13,129 bases of DNA. Origin: Desulfuromusa sp. (GTDB lineage: Bacteria; Desulfobacterota; Desulfuromonadia; Desulfuromonadales; Geopsychrobacteraceae). Within the stretch, counting starts at the first letter, position 1. Each line of letters starts with the position of its first letter. Below are positions 6,168 to 13,129 of the stretch, one piece after another. Below the pieces are notes generated by a model. That model made no database searches. It was not told where the DNA came from and saw only the letters and a list, made by a program, of their open reading frames with translations. The translations under genes were made by a program, and so were the position numbers. The stretch spans positions 1 to 13,129 of the forward strand of contig JAOZMV010000022.1 of the NCBI GenBank assembly GCA_029934095.1, read 5' to 3'.

Positions 6168-6539
6168 TTAATCGACAGAACCACGTTTCATCCACTGGCT
6201 GAAGTCCCCCTTTATCTGCTCTGCATCGCCAAAGTTTAACTCCAGCAAGCGGCGTAAATGAGCCATGCTTTCTGTTTTTTCTGAGGTAAACATAAAGCCG
6301 TAAAAATTTCCACGCTGATGAATTAACTCACCAATAAACTCCATCCGTATCGAAGAATCAAATGAATGAATGCTCAAAGGGACCTGACTCCCAAGGAGAA
6401 GGGTGAGTTCTTGTTTCGATCTGAATAATGCCCCCTGGAGAGCCAAGTCAACCAGATCGCAGCGATAAATAGTGCTATCGATGCTGATATCTGCTTCCGT
6501 AAGAAAATTAATTCTCCGGTCGCTACGTTGTTCTGTCAT
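6168..6539 (-). CDS. PilZ-domain protein (probable c-di-GMP receptor)
   Basis: 123-residue soluble protein consisting of one PilZ domain. The c-di-GMP-binding R-x3-R motif is present at R5-S-D-R-R9. The second motif, normally D-x-S-x-x-G, reads D-L-A-L-Q-G (about residues 31-36), so serine is replaced by alanine; the following A-L-F-R and the F-Y-G-F-M-F strand fit the beta-barrel. AGAGGAG is 6 bases before the ATG. It likely stands alone: the zinc-ribbon gene downstream has its own promoter in the gap between them. The target process (motility, adhesion, matrix) cannot be told from the sequence. Confidence 0.8.
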   Translation of the reverse strand: MTEQRSDRRINFLTEADISIDSTIYRCDLVDLALQGALFRSKQELTLLLGSQVPLSIHSFDSSIRMEFIGELIHQRGNFYGFMFTSEKTESMAHLRRLLELNFGDAEQIKGDFSQWMKRGSVD

Positions 6540-6659
6540 GGCAAAGCTCCTCTTATCTGCCTTGCGTGAGATTAGCTGGATTTCTCTGTGGCTATTATTG
6601 TAACAGGAAATTGAACATTTACTTCTTTCTGCACAGCTCTTCTCTGGGCGCGGGTATTT

Positions 6660-6698
6660 AGTTTTAGAATTATCACTTAAGTTTTAGAAATGTCACTT
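6660..6698. repeat. Tandem direct repeat with 20-bp period upstream of tsp
   Basis: AGTTTTAGAATTATCACTT (6660-6678) is followed by AGTTTTAGAAATGTCACTT (6680-6698): 17 of 19 bases match. The period of about two helical turns places both copies on one DNA face, ending at the candidate -35 box of tsp. It fits a paired activator or repressor site; a remnant of transposon-end repeats is another reading. Confidence 0.6.
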
Positions 6699-6726
6699 GC
6701 GATTGATTAGCAGTCAGGGTTACATT
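6697..6726 (+). promoter_or_regulatory. Weak candidate promoter of tsp
   Basis: TTGCGA (6697-6702), 18-base spacer, TACATT (6721-6726); each box matches four of six consensus bases. It overlaps the end of the tandem repeat, which would suit activation by a bound protein. Confidence 0.3.
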
Positions 6727-6778
6727 GCCTTAAGAATTTCAAATCGATGCTGTTGTCAAATCTGATGGGGTTATTTTT

Positions 6779-8866
6779 ATGTTTTATCCGGCAAAATATA
6801 TAAATCGAATTATTTTAGTTCTGCTGTTCACATTATTACCAGTCTGCTCCTGGGGCAAAGAAGTTGATACCTTTGATACCAACCGTGCCCGGCTACTGGG
6901 TCATATGCTGCAACAACAACTCAGCGGGAAGCATTACGGTCAGAAACCGACTGACGATGCCCTTTCCCATGCGGCATTCGATCTTTATCTAAAACAGCTC
7001 GACTTTCAAAAACGTTTTCTCCTGCAGGAAGATATTGCCAAATTAAAATTTTTCAAAGATCGGATTGATGATGCTCTCCGCCGTGGACGATTGGAATTGC
7101 CGCTGGTCGGACAGGATATTTTGAATCACCGGATTACTCAGGTACAAACTATCGTCACAGAACTTTTCGAGGAAAAAATCGACCCGACCCTGGTTGAAAG
7201 TATCGAAACAGATCCTGATAAATTGGACTATGCTGTTGATTTGACCGAGCTGCGCGAGCGCTGGCGAAAAATTATCAAAGCACAAGTATTTACCCGTTAC
7301 ATCGGTCTGCGAGAAGATGACATTGGTCTTGATGACGATGGAAAATTATTACCCGTTGATGAGGATACAGATGCTGAGCTGTTATATCAGGCTAAAGAAA
7401 AAGCGGCTAAAACCGATCATAATTTGCTGAAACGGATGTTCGAAGAAACGTCTCAGGACCATTATGATCGTTATCTGAATGCAATCGCCCGGGCTTATGA
7501 CCCACATACCAGTTATCTACCTCCAACGACAAAGGAGGATTTTGATATTCAGATGAGTGGTTCCCTGGAAGGAATCGGCGCAACTTTGCGCGAAGACGAT
7601 AACTATATCAAGGTGGTAAGAGTTATTCCCGGCAGTGCTGCTGCTCGGCAGGGGCAACTGGAAGCAGATGATATTATTCTCAAGGTTGCGGAAGGAAATG
7701 ACGATCCGGTAGATATCACTGACACCCGAATTCGTGATGCCGTTGCCCTGATCCGGGGGAAAAAGGGAACCGAAGTTCGCTTGACGGTAAAAAAGGCGGA
7801 TGGCAGCCAGTTGGTGATTCCAATTATCCGGGATGTGGTGGAGATTAAAGAAACTTTTGTCAAGGGAACGACAGTGACTGATGACGAGAGTGGTCAAACC
7901 TTCGGCTACATCAAAATCCCCTCTTTCTATCGTGATTACAGCGGAAAAACAGACCGAAATTGTACCGATGATTTGCGCCGGGAACTGAAGAAGCAAAATA
8001 AAGCCAACATTTCCGGTTTGATTCTTGATCTGCGCAATAATGGAGGTGGTTCTCTGTCCGATGCAGTGAGTACCACCGGGCTGTTTATCAAAACCGGCCC
8101 GGTCGTGCAGATTCGCAACAGCTCGGGGCAAATCCAGATTATGGGTGACGATGATAGCTCCGTAGAGTATTCGGGACCAATGATTGTGCTGGTTAATCGT
8201 TTCAGTGCATCCGCTTCGGAGATTCTGGCCGGGGCCCTTCAGGACTATGGTCGCGCCTTGATTGTTGGTGATGTACATACCCATGGCAAGGGAACCGTAC
8301 AGGCACTGCTGGATCTGGATCGTTTTGTCAATCTGCGTGGAATGGAGAAATATATTCCTCTTGGTGCGGTAAAAATCACCATCCAGAAGTTCTATCGAAT
8401 CAGCGGTGAATCAACCCAGGAAGAAGGGGTTATCCCTGATATTGAATTGCCCTCACGTTTGGATGGTTTAAAGAGTGGGGAGAAATATTTAGATAATGCC
8501 ATGCCATGGGATCATATTGCTTCAGCAACCTATAAACCCTGGAAACCTGCACCTGAAAACATTCCGAAACTGCAGCAAAAGAGTAAAGCTCGAATAAAAT
8601 CGGATGAAGATTTCCAGGAAATTATTTCCGATGCTGATAGTGCCCAAAAAAGACGTGAAGAGACTCAGCAATCCCTGTTATTAAAAGATCTGCTGGCTGA
8701 GCGTGATCAATTACATGATGAAAGAGAAAGAATGACACCACATGGTGCAATGGCGACGGACGATGACGATAAGAAAACAAAATCCCTGGATGAAGAAATC
8801 GCCGATGATCCCTACGTCAAAGAGGGGGTCACAATCCTGGAAGATATGCTGGGGTCTACCCCTTAA
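6779..8866 (+). CDS. prc: Tail-specific (C-terminal processing) protease Tsp/Prc
   Basis: Periplasmic S41A serine protease that degrades proteins with nonpolar C-termini and trims envelope proteins; 695 residues, like E. coli Prc. A signal peptide covers about residues 1-26. An N-terminal helical domain (about 30-235) is followed by the PDZ domain (about 255-345, with G-S-L-E-G-I-G-A-T-L) and the protease domain. Catalytic residues by alignment to E. coli: Ser478 in F-S-A-S-A-S-E, Lys504 in H-G-K-G-T-V-Q, and Asp489 in L-Q-D-Y-G. The C-terminal part (about 560-690) is highly charged and matches the extra domain of long Prc proteins. The ATG at 6779 has only a weak GGGG ribosome site 9 bases upstream. 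Transcribed alone, convergent with znuA. Confidence 0.95.
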   Translation: MFYPAKYINRIILVLLFTLLPVCSWGKEVDTFDTNRARLLGHMLQQQLSGKHYGQKPTDDALSHAAFDLYLKQLDFQKRFLLQEDIAKLKFFKDRIDDALRRGRLELPLVGQDILNHRITQVQTIVTELFEEKIDPTLVESIETDPDKLDYAVDLTELRERWRKIIKAQVFTRYIGLREDDIGLDDDGKLLPVDEDTDAELLYQAKEKAAKTDHNLLKRMFEETSQDHYDRYLNAIARAYDPHTSYLPPTTKEDFDIQMSGSLEGIGATLREDDNYIKVVRVIPGSAAARQGQLEADDIILKVAEGNDDPVDITDTRIRDAVALIRGKKGTEVRLTVKKADGSQLVIPIIRDVVEIKETFVKGTTVTDDESGQTFGYIKIPSFYRDYSGKTDRNCTDDLRRELKKQNKANISGLILDLRNNGGGSLSDAVSTTGLFIKTGPVVQIRNSSGQIQIMGDDDSSVEYSGPMIVLVNRFSASASEILAGALQDYGRALIVGDVHTHGKGTVQALLDLDRFVNLRGMEKYIPLGAVKITIQKFYRISGESTQEEGVIPDIELPSRLDGLKSGEKYLDNAMPWDHIASATYKPWKPAPENIPKLQQKSKARIKSDEDFQEIISDADSAQKRREETQQSLLLKDLLAERDQLHDERERMTPHGAMATDDDDKKTKSLDEEIADDPYVKEGVTILEDMLGSTP

Positions 8867-8929
8867 CTTATTGACTGTGGGGAAACTCCTCTCGCCCTCC
8901 ACCCCCGGATCATCTTATTTACCGCTCAC

Positions 8930-9880
8930 TCACTGGTCCGGAGTCAATCCTGCCGAAAGATTATCTACCAACTGAGTCATAAGCTGAAAGTAAGCTTCCG
9001 GTCCTGCAGGAAGATCTGCCCCCAGGGGGTCAAGAATTCCTGTTTTTGCCCCGGTCCCTTCTATCACTGTTGCAATGAGGCGTGATTCGAATTGCGGCTC
9101 GCTGAATACGCAACGGGCGCCCAGCTGATTGATTTTCTGACGGATCTCTTTAATCCTTTTAGCTCCGGGCGTCCTTTCTGGATCGATCGTAATTGAGCCA
9201 ACAGCATTTAATCCATAGGCCGATTCAAAATACTGATAAGCTGCATGGAAAACGATGTAAGGGGTATCTTTAACCGCTGCAAGCTGTTGTTTTAAACTCT
9301 GATCGAGTTGATCGAGTTTTGTAACCAGAGCGGTTGTATTGCTGCGATACTGGGAACTGTGAACTGGATCAATTTCGGACAATCTGTCACTGGCCAGGAT
9401 AACGATCTGTTTGGCCAGAGCGGGATCGAGCCAGAGGTGTAAATCGGCACTTTGATATCGGCTATTCGGATCAACATGCTCCCCTTCTCTTGAATGCTGG
9501 TGAGCTCGACCTTCCCAGCGATCCCCTTGTTGTTTCACCAGCAGATCATCCTGCAACAGGTCAGAGAGTTTTAGCTGCTGGGCTCTCTTACCAAGAGTCG
9601 CCAGCGGTTTCTGTAGAAAACTTTCCAGATCCTCGCCCACCCAGACAACCAGTTGAGCCCGGGACAAAGCCCGTGCCTCAGAAGGACGCAGCACATAGCC
9701 GTGAGGTGACCCTCCCCCTTTGACCAGCAGCAGAGGAACGCCAACTCCCTGCATAACTCCAGCCACCAATGAATGGAGTGGTTTGATGCTGACAACCACT
9801 AAGGGAAACGATGATTCAACAGCCCATGCCGGTGTCAACAGGGAGCAAAGGAACAAACAGATTAAATATACTTTTGCCAT
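8930..9880 (-). CDS. znuA: Zinc ABC transporter substrate-binding protein ZnuA
   Basis: Periplasmic cluster A-I solute-binding protein that delivers Zn(II) to ZnuBC; 316 residues. Signal peptide 1-20 ends in P-A-W-A. Expected metal ligands are H60 (S-P-H-G-Y), H148 (D-L-H-L-W-L-D-P), H212 (V-F-H-A-A-Y-Q-Y-F) and D284 (I-L-D-P-L-G). A short His-rich loop, R-A-H-Q-H-S-R-E-G-E-H (125-135), lies where ZnuA proteins carry their flexible zinc-gathering loop. Together with the Zur box this favours zinc over manganese. GAGG is 8 bases before the ATG at 9880. It diverges from zur-znuCB and shares their operator. Confidence 0.94.
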   Translation of the reverse strand: MAKVYLICLFLCSLLTPAWAVESSFPLVVVSIKPLHSLVAGVMQGVGVPLLLVKGGGSPHGYVLRPSEARALSRAQLVVWVGEDLESFLQKPLATLGKRAQQLKLSDLLQDDLLVKQQGDRWEGRAHQHSREGEHVDPNSRYQSADLHLWLDPALAKQIVILASDRLSEIDPVHSSQYRSNTTALVTKLDQLDQSLKQQLAAVKDTPYIVFHAAYQYFESAYGLNAVGSITIDPERTPGAKRIKEIRQKINQLGARCVFSEPQFESRLIATVIEGTGAKTGILDPLGADLPAGPEAYFQLMTQLVDNLSAGLTPDQ

Positions 9881-9916
9881 GATATTACCTCACCGATTCA
9901 GACAAACATGAATAAC

Positions 9917-9945
9917 TTGATCTATTTGTTATGTTATAATATAAC
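9917..9945 (+). promoter_or_regulatory. Promoter of zur-znuC-znuB
   Basis: TTGATC (9917-9922, four of six), 17-base spacer, TATAAC (9940-9945, five of six). The -10 box lies inside the Zur palindrome, so bound Zur would block polymerase. Confidence 0.5.
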
Positions 9946-9946
9946 A
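9932..9946. promoter_or_regulatory. Zur box (perfect palindrome) controlling znuA and zur-znuCB
   Basis: TGTTATAATATAACA is perfectly symmetric about A9939 and matches the core of the proteobacterial Zur operator (TGTTATANTATAACA). It is the only such site in the 98-base intergenic region, 52 bases from the znuA ATG and 33 from the zur ATG, and overlaps -10-like sequence on both strands. Zn-loaded Zur should repress both transcripts, including its own gene. Confidence 0.9.
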
Positions 9947-9978
9947 GTCTATGAATCAAGCTACCGAGGAAAAATATT

Positions 9979-10488
9979 ATGTGTTCCAACAAAAATCTAC
10001 ATTTCATATCCGGGGAACATGACCATCAGAGCTGTCTTGACGGTGCGATGGCCAATGCAGAGCAATTATGTAAGCAACACGGGCAACATTTTACCGCAAC
10101 CCGTCGGCGGGTATTTGAGATCGTCTGGCAACAACATAAACCGATTGGTGCCTATGAAGTTCTGGAACAGCTGCAACAGGATGGCCGCGCCGCGCCGCCA
10201 ACGGTTTACCGGGCCCTCGATTTTTTGCTTGATCTTGGGTTGGTACACCGGATCAGTTCATTGAATGCCTATGTTGGCTGCACCCATCCAGACTATCCTC
10301 ACGATGGACAGTTCCTGATCTGTAAATCTTGCAAATCCTTTGCCGAACTGGACTCCCCTCTGGTTACAGCTGCCATTGAACAGAGTGCAGCTGATGCCGA
10401 TTTTGAGGTTCATCAGCATACGGTAGAGATCATGGGGCTCTGTCCACGTTGTCGAATCAAAACTTGTGGTGAGGATAATAATGAGTAA
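9979..10488 (+). CDS. zur: Zinc uptake regulator Zur (Fur family)
   Basis: Fur-family repressor of 169 residues. The winged helix holds F-T-A-T-R-R-R-V-F (38-46) and the recognition helix [11 protein letters not shown] (73-83). Structural zinc ligands are C115-x2-C118 and C155-x2-C158. The regulatory zinc site of E. coli Zur (H77, C88, H96, E111) corresponds to H90, C101, H108 and E123 here, supporting zinc rather than iron sensing. The first 20 residues carry extra Cys/His (H-D-H-Q-S-C). GAGG is 9 bases before the ATG. The stop overlaps the znuC start by 8 bases, so the genes are co-transcribed and autoregulated through the Zur box. Confidence 0.93.
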   Translation: MCSNKNLHFISGEHDHQSCLDGAMANAEQLCKQHGQHFTATRRRVFEIVWQQHKPIGAYEVLEQLQQDGRAAPPTVYRALDFLLDLGLVHRISSLNAYVGCTHPDYPHDGQFLICKSCKSFAELDSPLVTAAIEQSAADADFEVHQHTVEIMGLCPRCRIKTCGEDNNE

Positions 10489-11242
10489 TCTTGGCCAACC
10501 ATTCCTGGAGGTTTCTGCTGTCGAGCTGATCCTGGGAAAACGACTTTTACTGGAGAATATCAACCTGAAGGTTGGAGCGGGTGAAATTTTGACGGTTATC
10601 GGACCGAATGGCGCCGGAAAAACAACCCTGTTGCGGGTGGCCCTTGGTCTGCAAAAGCCAACCTCCGGAACGGTCAGACAACGGCCAGGATTGACCATCG
10701 GCTATATGCCACAGCGGCTCCATCTGGACCCCACCCTCCCACTGACGGTAAGGCGGTTCATGGCACTGGCCTGCAATAATGATCAGGGCAAAATTTTATC
10801 GTTATTAGCCGAAGTTGGTGCTGCACATGTTATTGACTCTGCGGTGCAGACCCTTTCCGGTGGTGAGTTACAGCGGGTTCTGCTCGCACGCGCGCTGGTA
10901 CGTGAACCTGATCTATTGGTTCTTGACGAGCCGGTTCAGGGAGTCGATGTTCATGGCCAGGTTGAGCTTTATCAACTAATTTCAAGGCTGCGTGATCAAC
11001 GTGGTTGCGCGGTGTTAATGGTCTCCCACGATCTCCACCTGGTGATGGCGGCAACCGACCAGGTGCTGTGCTTGAATCGGCATATCTGCTGTAGTGGCAC
11101 GCCCGAATCGGTGACCAACGATCCAGCATTTGTCGAGCTGTTTGGCTCTGCCGCAGTTCAATCCATGGCGGTGTACGTCCACGATAAGGATCATCATCAC
11201 GACCACTGTTCAACCTGTGGCAGGAGATCTGCAAATGATTGA
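10481..11242 (+). CDS. znuC: Zinc ABC transporter ATP-binding protein ZnuC
   Basis: ATPase of the zinc importer, 253 residues. Walker A G41-P-N-G-A-G-K-T48, Q-loop Q78, signature L125-S-G-G-E129, Walker B L-L-V-L-D149-E150 and switch H183 are all intact. The C-terminal tail [13 protein letters not shown] (234-246) is a likely metal-binding or zinc-sensing extension. The ATG at 10481 has GAGG 6 bases upstream and overlaps the zur stop; an in-frame GTG at 10466 exists but gives a poorer fit. The gene overlaps the znuB start by 8 bases. Confidence 0.95.
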   Translation: MSNLGQPFLEVSAVELILGKRLLLENINLKVGAGEILTVIGPNGAGKTTLLRVALGLQKPTSGTVRQRPGLTIGYMPQRLHLDPTLPLTVRRFMALACNNDQGKILSLLAEVGAAHVIDSAVQTLSGGELQRVLLARALVREPDLLVLDEPVQGVDVHGQVELYQLISRLRDQRGCAVLMVSHDLHLVMAATDQVLCLNRHICCSGTPESVTNDPAFVELFGSAAVQSMAVYVHDKDHHHDHCSTCGRRSAND

Positions 11243-12038
11243 TGACTTTTTGTTACGAGCCCTGTTCGGGGGGCTGGGAGTTGCTCTGGTCGCTGGCCCT
11301 TTTGGATCTTTTGTCGTCTGGCGCCGGTTGGCTTATTTTGGTGACACCCTGTCCCATTCAGCCCTGCTCGGGGTCGCCCTGGGCTTTATCCTGCACGTCA
11401 ACCTCACCGTTGGCATCATAGTTATCTGTCAACTTCTTGCTATCCTCCTATTCTATAGCCAGCGGCAGCGGCAATTGGCAAGCGATACCATGCTCGGTAT
11501 CTTTGCTCATGGCGCTCTTTCTCTGGGGTTGGTGGCGTTATCCTTTATGGAGGATGTCAGAATTGACCTGGTCGCCTACCTGTTTGGCGATATTCTGGCG
11601 ATCAGCAACGGTGATCTGGGCTGGATTTTTATCGGCGGCGGGGTCGCACTGGCTGGTCTGCTCTGGCTCTGGAAACCGTTACTTGCCATCACCATCCATG
11701 AAGACCTGGCACGAGTTGAAGGGGTTCCGGTTGACCGGGTCAACTGGATGTTTCTCGGCTTGATTGCTTTAGTTGTTGCGGTCATGATGAAAGTGGTTGG
11801 AATGTTGCTGGTCACCGCTCTATTGATCATTCCTGCTGCCACCGCTCGACGCTTTGCTGGAAACCCGGAAATGATGGCAGTGCTGGCCAGTCTCATCGGC
11901 TGCTTAGCGGTTTGTCTCGGGTTGTATGGATCATTTCAATGGGACACCCCAACCGGACCGACGATTGTTGTGGCAGCTTGTATTGTATTTACACTTGGAT
12001 TTCTGGCACCGAGAGGGCTGTTCCTTAAAGATCAATAG
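11235..12038 (+). CDS. znuB: Zinc ABC transporter permease ZnuB
   Basis: Membrane permease of the ABC-3 family, 267 residues with about eight hydrophobic segments. It begins F-L-L-R-A-L-F-G-G and has the family segment [18 protein letters not shown] near residues 29-46 and the conserved [18 protein letters not shown] region near 185-202. AGGAG lies 8 bases before the ATG at 11235, which overlaps the end of znuC. It is the last gene of the zur operon. Confidence 0.95.
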   Translation: MIDDFLLRALFGGLGVALVAGPFGSFVVWRRLAYFGDTLSHSALLGVALGFILHVNLTVGIIVICQLLAILLFYSQRQRQLASDTMLGIFAHGALSLGLVALSFMEDVRIDLVAYLFGDILAISNGDLGWIFIGGGVALAGLLWLWKPLLAITIHEDLARVEGVPVDRVNWMFLGLIALVVAVMMKVVGMLLVTALLIIPAATARRFAGNPEMMAVLASLIGCLAVCLGLYGSFQWDTPTGPTIVVAACIVFTLGFLAPRGLFLKDQ

Positions 12039-12099
12039 TCTGAAGTTACCTGACCAGATAATAAATCCTGGCTACTTTTTTATGCTGGCTTAATTCCCT

Positions 12100-12981
12100 A
12101 TGAAGATTCTACCATCTGGACTCAATGCCAAGATCTCCAGACAAACCGTTGGTTGGCTTGCGGTCTTTGGCTCCGCCTTCTTTTTCTACCTGGCCACACT
12201 TATAATTCGCTGGGCCGCACCCCGTGTGACCATTGAATCTGCCTATTTTGTTTTTGCCCGGTTTCTGCTCGGTCTCGGCGTCGTTTCCATCACTATGATT
12301 CTGCAGAAACAGCGATTGCAACCCAAAAAATACCATTACCTGATTGGTCGAACTCTGGCCAATACCATTGCCGTATTCTGTTTTTACAAGGCGGTGGAGA
12401 TGAGCTCGGTGGCTGAGGCCAATATTCTCAATATGACCTATCCTCTGTTTGTTGCTCTGTTCTCCTGGTTTTTTCTTCGGCAGCAGCGTGACGGGTTGTC
12501 TCTGGTGATTGTTGCGGTAGCCTTCAGCGGCGTTTGGCTGGTTCTTTCACCCAGCAATATTACCCCCAGCTGGGGAAATCTATGGGCTCTCAGTTCCGGA
12601 GTAACAGCTGCAGCAGCAATTATTTATCTCAACCTCAGCAGGCGCTATCACGATTCACAGACCATACTTTTTTTCATGTTTGCTCTGGGGACAGCTTTAA
12701 TGCTGATATTTTTCCACGATGCCATCTTTTTACCCAATTTTGAGGAGCTATTTTTCCTCCTCAGCTGTTCGGTTGCCGGGGTCCTCGGTCAGTATCTGCT
12801 CACCTACGGTTTTCTGTACGTCACAGCAGTGGAAGGCTCCATAATCTCTTCCAGTAGAATACTGTTGGCCGCCCTGCTTGGCCCGGTCCTGGTTGCTGAC
12901 CCGGCACTGACAATTTCGGGCTGGTGTGGAGCGCTACTTATATTTGCTGCCAACACAACGCTTGCTTTGAGAAAAACTTGA
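12100..12981 (+). CDS. EamA-family (DMT superfamily) transporter
   Basis: Inner-membrane drug/metabolite transporter of 293 residues, with about ten hydrophobic segments in two EamA repeats (about 20-150 and 160-290). The first repeat has A-R-F-L-L-G-L-G and Y-K-A-V-E-M-S-S-V-A-E-A-N-I-L-N-M-T-Y-P, and the second Y-V-T-A-V-E-G-S-I-I-S-S-S, both typical. The ATG at 12100 gives a normal length but has no clear Shine-Dalgarno sequence. It lies 61 bases after znuB in the same direction; no strong terminator separates them, so partial read-through from the zinc operon is possible. Substrate unknown. Confidence 0.88.
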   Translation: MKILPSGLNAKISRQTVGWLAVFGSAFFFYLATLIIRWAAPRVTIESAYFVFARFLLGLGVVSITMILQKQRLQPKKYHYLIGRTLANTIAVFCFYKAVEMSSVAEANILNMTYPLFVALFSWFFLRQQRDGLSLVIVAVAFSGVWLVLSPSNITPSWGNLWALSSGVTAAAAIIYLNLSRRYHDSQTILFFMFALGTALMLIFFHDAIFLPNFEELFFLLSCSVAGVLGQYLLTYGFLYVTAVEGSIISSSRILLAALLGPVLVADPALTISGWCGALLIFAANTTLALRKT

Positions 12982-13022
12982 ACAGCAGACAGATCACCCT
13001 GCAACCCCTCGTAAAATATTGG

Positions 13023-13129
13023 TCAGAGAGCTAACTGTTGCTTCACCCGACCGAAAGCTGCAATTGCAAATTCGAGATCATCCGCTGTCAAGGCAGCCGA
13101 CATCTGCGTACGGATACGTGCCTTGCCCT
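13023..13129 (-). CDS. kbl: Glycine C-acetyltransferase / 2-amino-3-ketobutyrate CoA ligase (C-terminal fragment)
   Basis: Only the last 34 residues and stop are in the window. They contain G-K-A-R-I-R-T-Q-M-S-A-A, then L-E-F-A-I-A-A-F near the end, the typical C-terminus of Kbl, a PLP enzyme of the alpha-oxoamine synthase family in threonine/glycine metabolism. BioF-type relatives share part of this motif, so the exact enzyme is not certain from this fragment. Convergent with the EamA transporter gene. Confidence 0.8.
   Translation of the reverse strand, partial: GKARIRTQMSAALTADDLEFAIAAFGRVKQQLAL

Noticed and set aside
7517..8284. Minus-strand open frame of 255 codons inside tsp
   Set aside because: Shadow of the protease gene, which has intact catalytic motifs in the plus frame.
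12039..12099. CCAG...CTGG followed by a T-run after znuB as a terminator
   Set aside because: Only four base pairs with a ten-base loop, and the T-run starts three bases after the stem; not convincing.
1..13129. CRISPR arrays, tRNA or rRNA genes, transposase genes, prophage or defence islands
   Set aside because: No repeat-spacer array, no tRNA-like cloverleaf and no transposase, integrase or phage-type gene was recognised in either strand.

Overview
The window looks like chromosomal DNA from a Gram-negative, probably anaerobic deltaproteobacterium of the Desulfuromonadales type (Desulfuromonas, Pelobacter or Geobacter relatives). This placement rests on overall gene content, moderate G+C, a Tsp/Prc protease, a UbiA-type prenyltransferase, a FlhG-like ATPase and a probable small selenoprotein. 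It is inference and no marker gene such as 16S rRNA is present.

Layout. (1) 1-580, minus: 5' part of a UbiA-family prenyltransferase gene that runs off the left edge. (2) 788-2418, plus: a YqaA-like membrane protein overlapping by one base an MFS transporter; the promoter region carries a 12-bp perfect inverted repeat and the mRNA may be leaderless. (3) 2483-3382, minus: an isolated FlhG/MinD-type ATPase with an intact DQAxxLR motif but no flagellar neighbours. A sigma-54-like promoter and a 35-codon membrane or secreted peptide ORF lie upstream. (4) 3902-4170, plus: a compact unit of promoter, strong ribosome site, short ORF interrupted by an in-frame UGA, SECIS-like hairpin, second stop and rho-independent terminator. 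It reads best as a 55-residue membrane selenoprotein with a U-x4-C pair, and it is the most interesting item here. (5) 4283-6539, minus: a cardiolipin synthase preceded by a four-zinc-ribbon protein (one operon with a good promoter), then a separate PilZ-domain protein. (6) 6779-8866, plus: a Tsp/Prc tail-specific protease with a tandem 20-bp repeat just upstream of its promoter. (7) 8930-12038: a complete zinc uptake locus, znuA (minus) divergent from zur-znuC-znuB (plus), with one perfect palindromic Zur box between them. (8) 12100-12981, plus: an EamA/DMT transporter. (9) 13023-13129, minus: the C-terminal end of a glycine C-acetyltransferase (Kbl).

How it works together. The zinc locus is self-contained: ZnuA captures periplasmic zinc, ZnuB and ZnuC move it inward, and Zur should shut both divergent transcripts off when zinc is sufficient. 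Most of the rest is conserved envelope or housekeeping function (lipid synthesis, periplasmic proteolysis, transport). The 578-base gap 3383-3960 is not empty: it holds the small peptide ORF, a sigma-54-like site facing left and a sigma-70-like promoter facing right towards the selenoprotein candidate.
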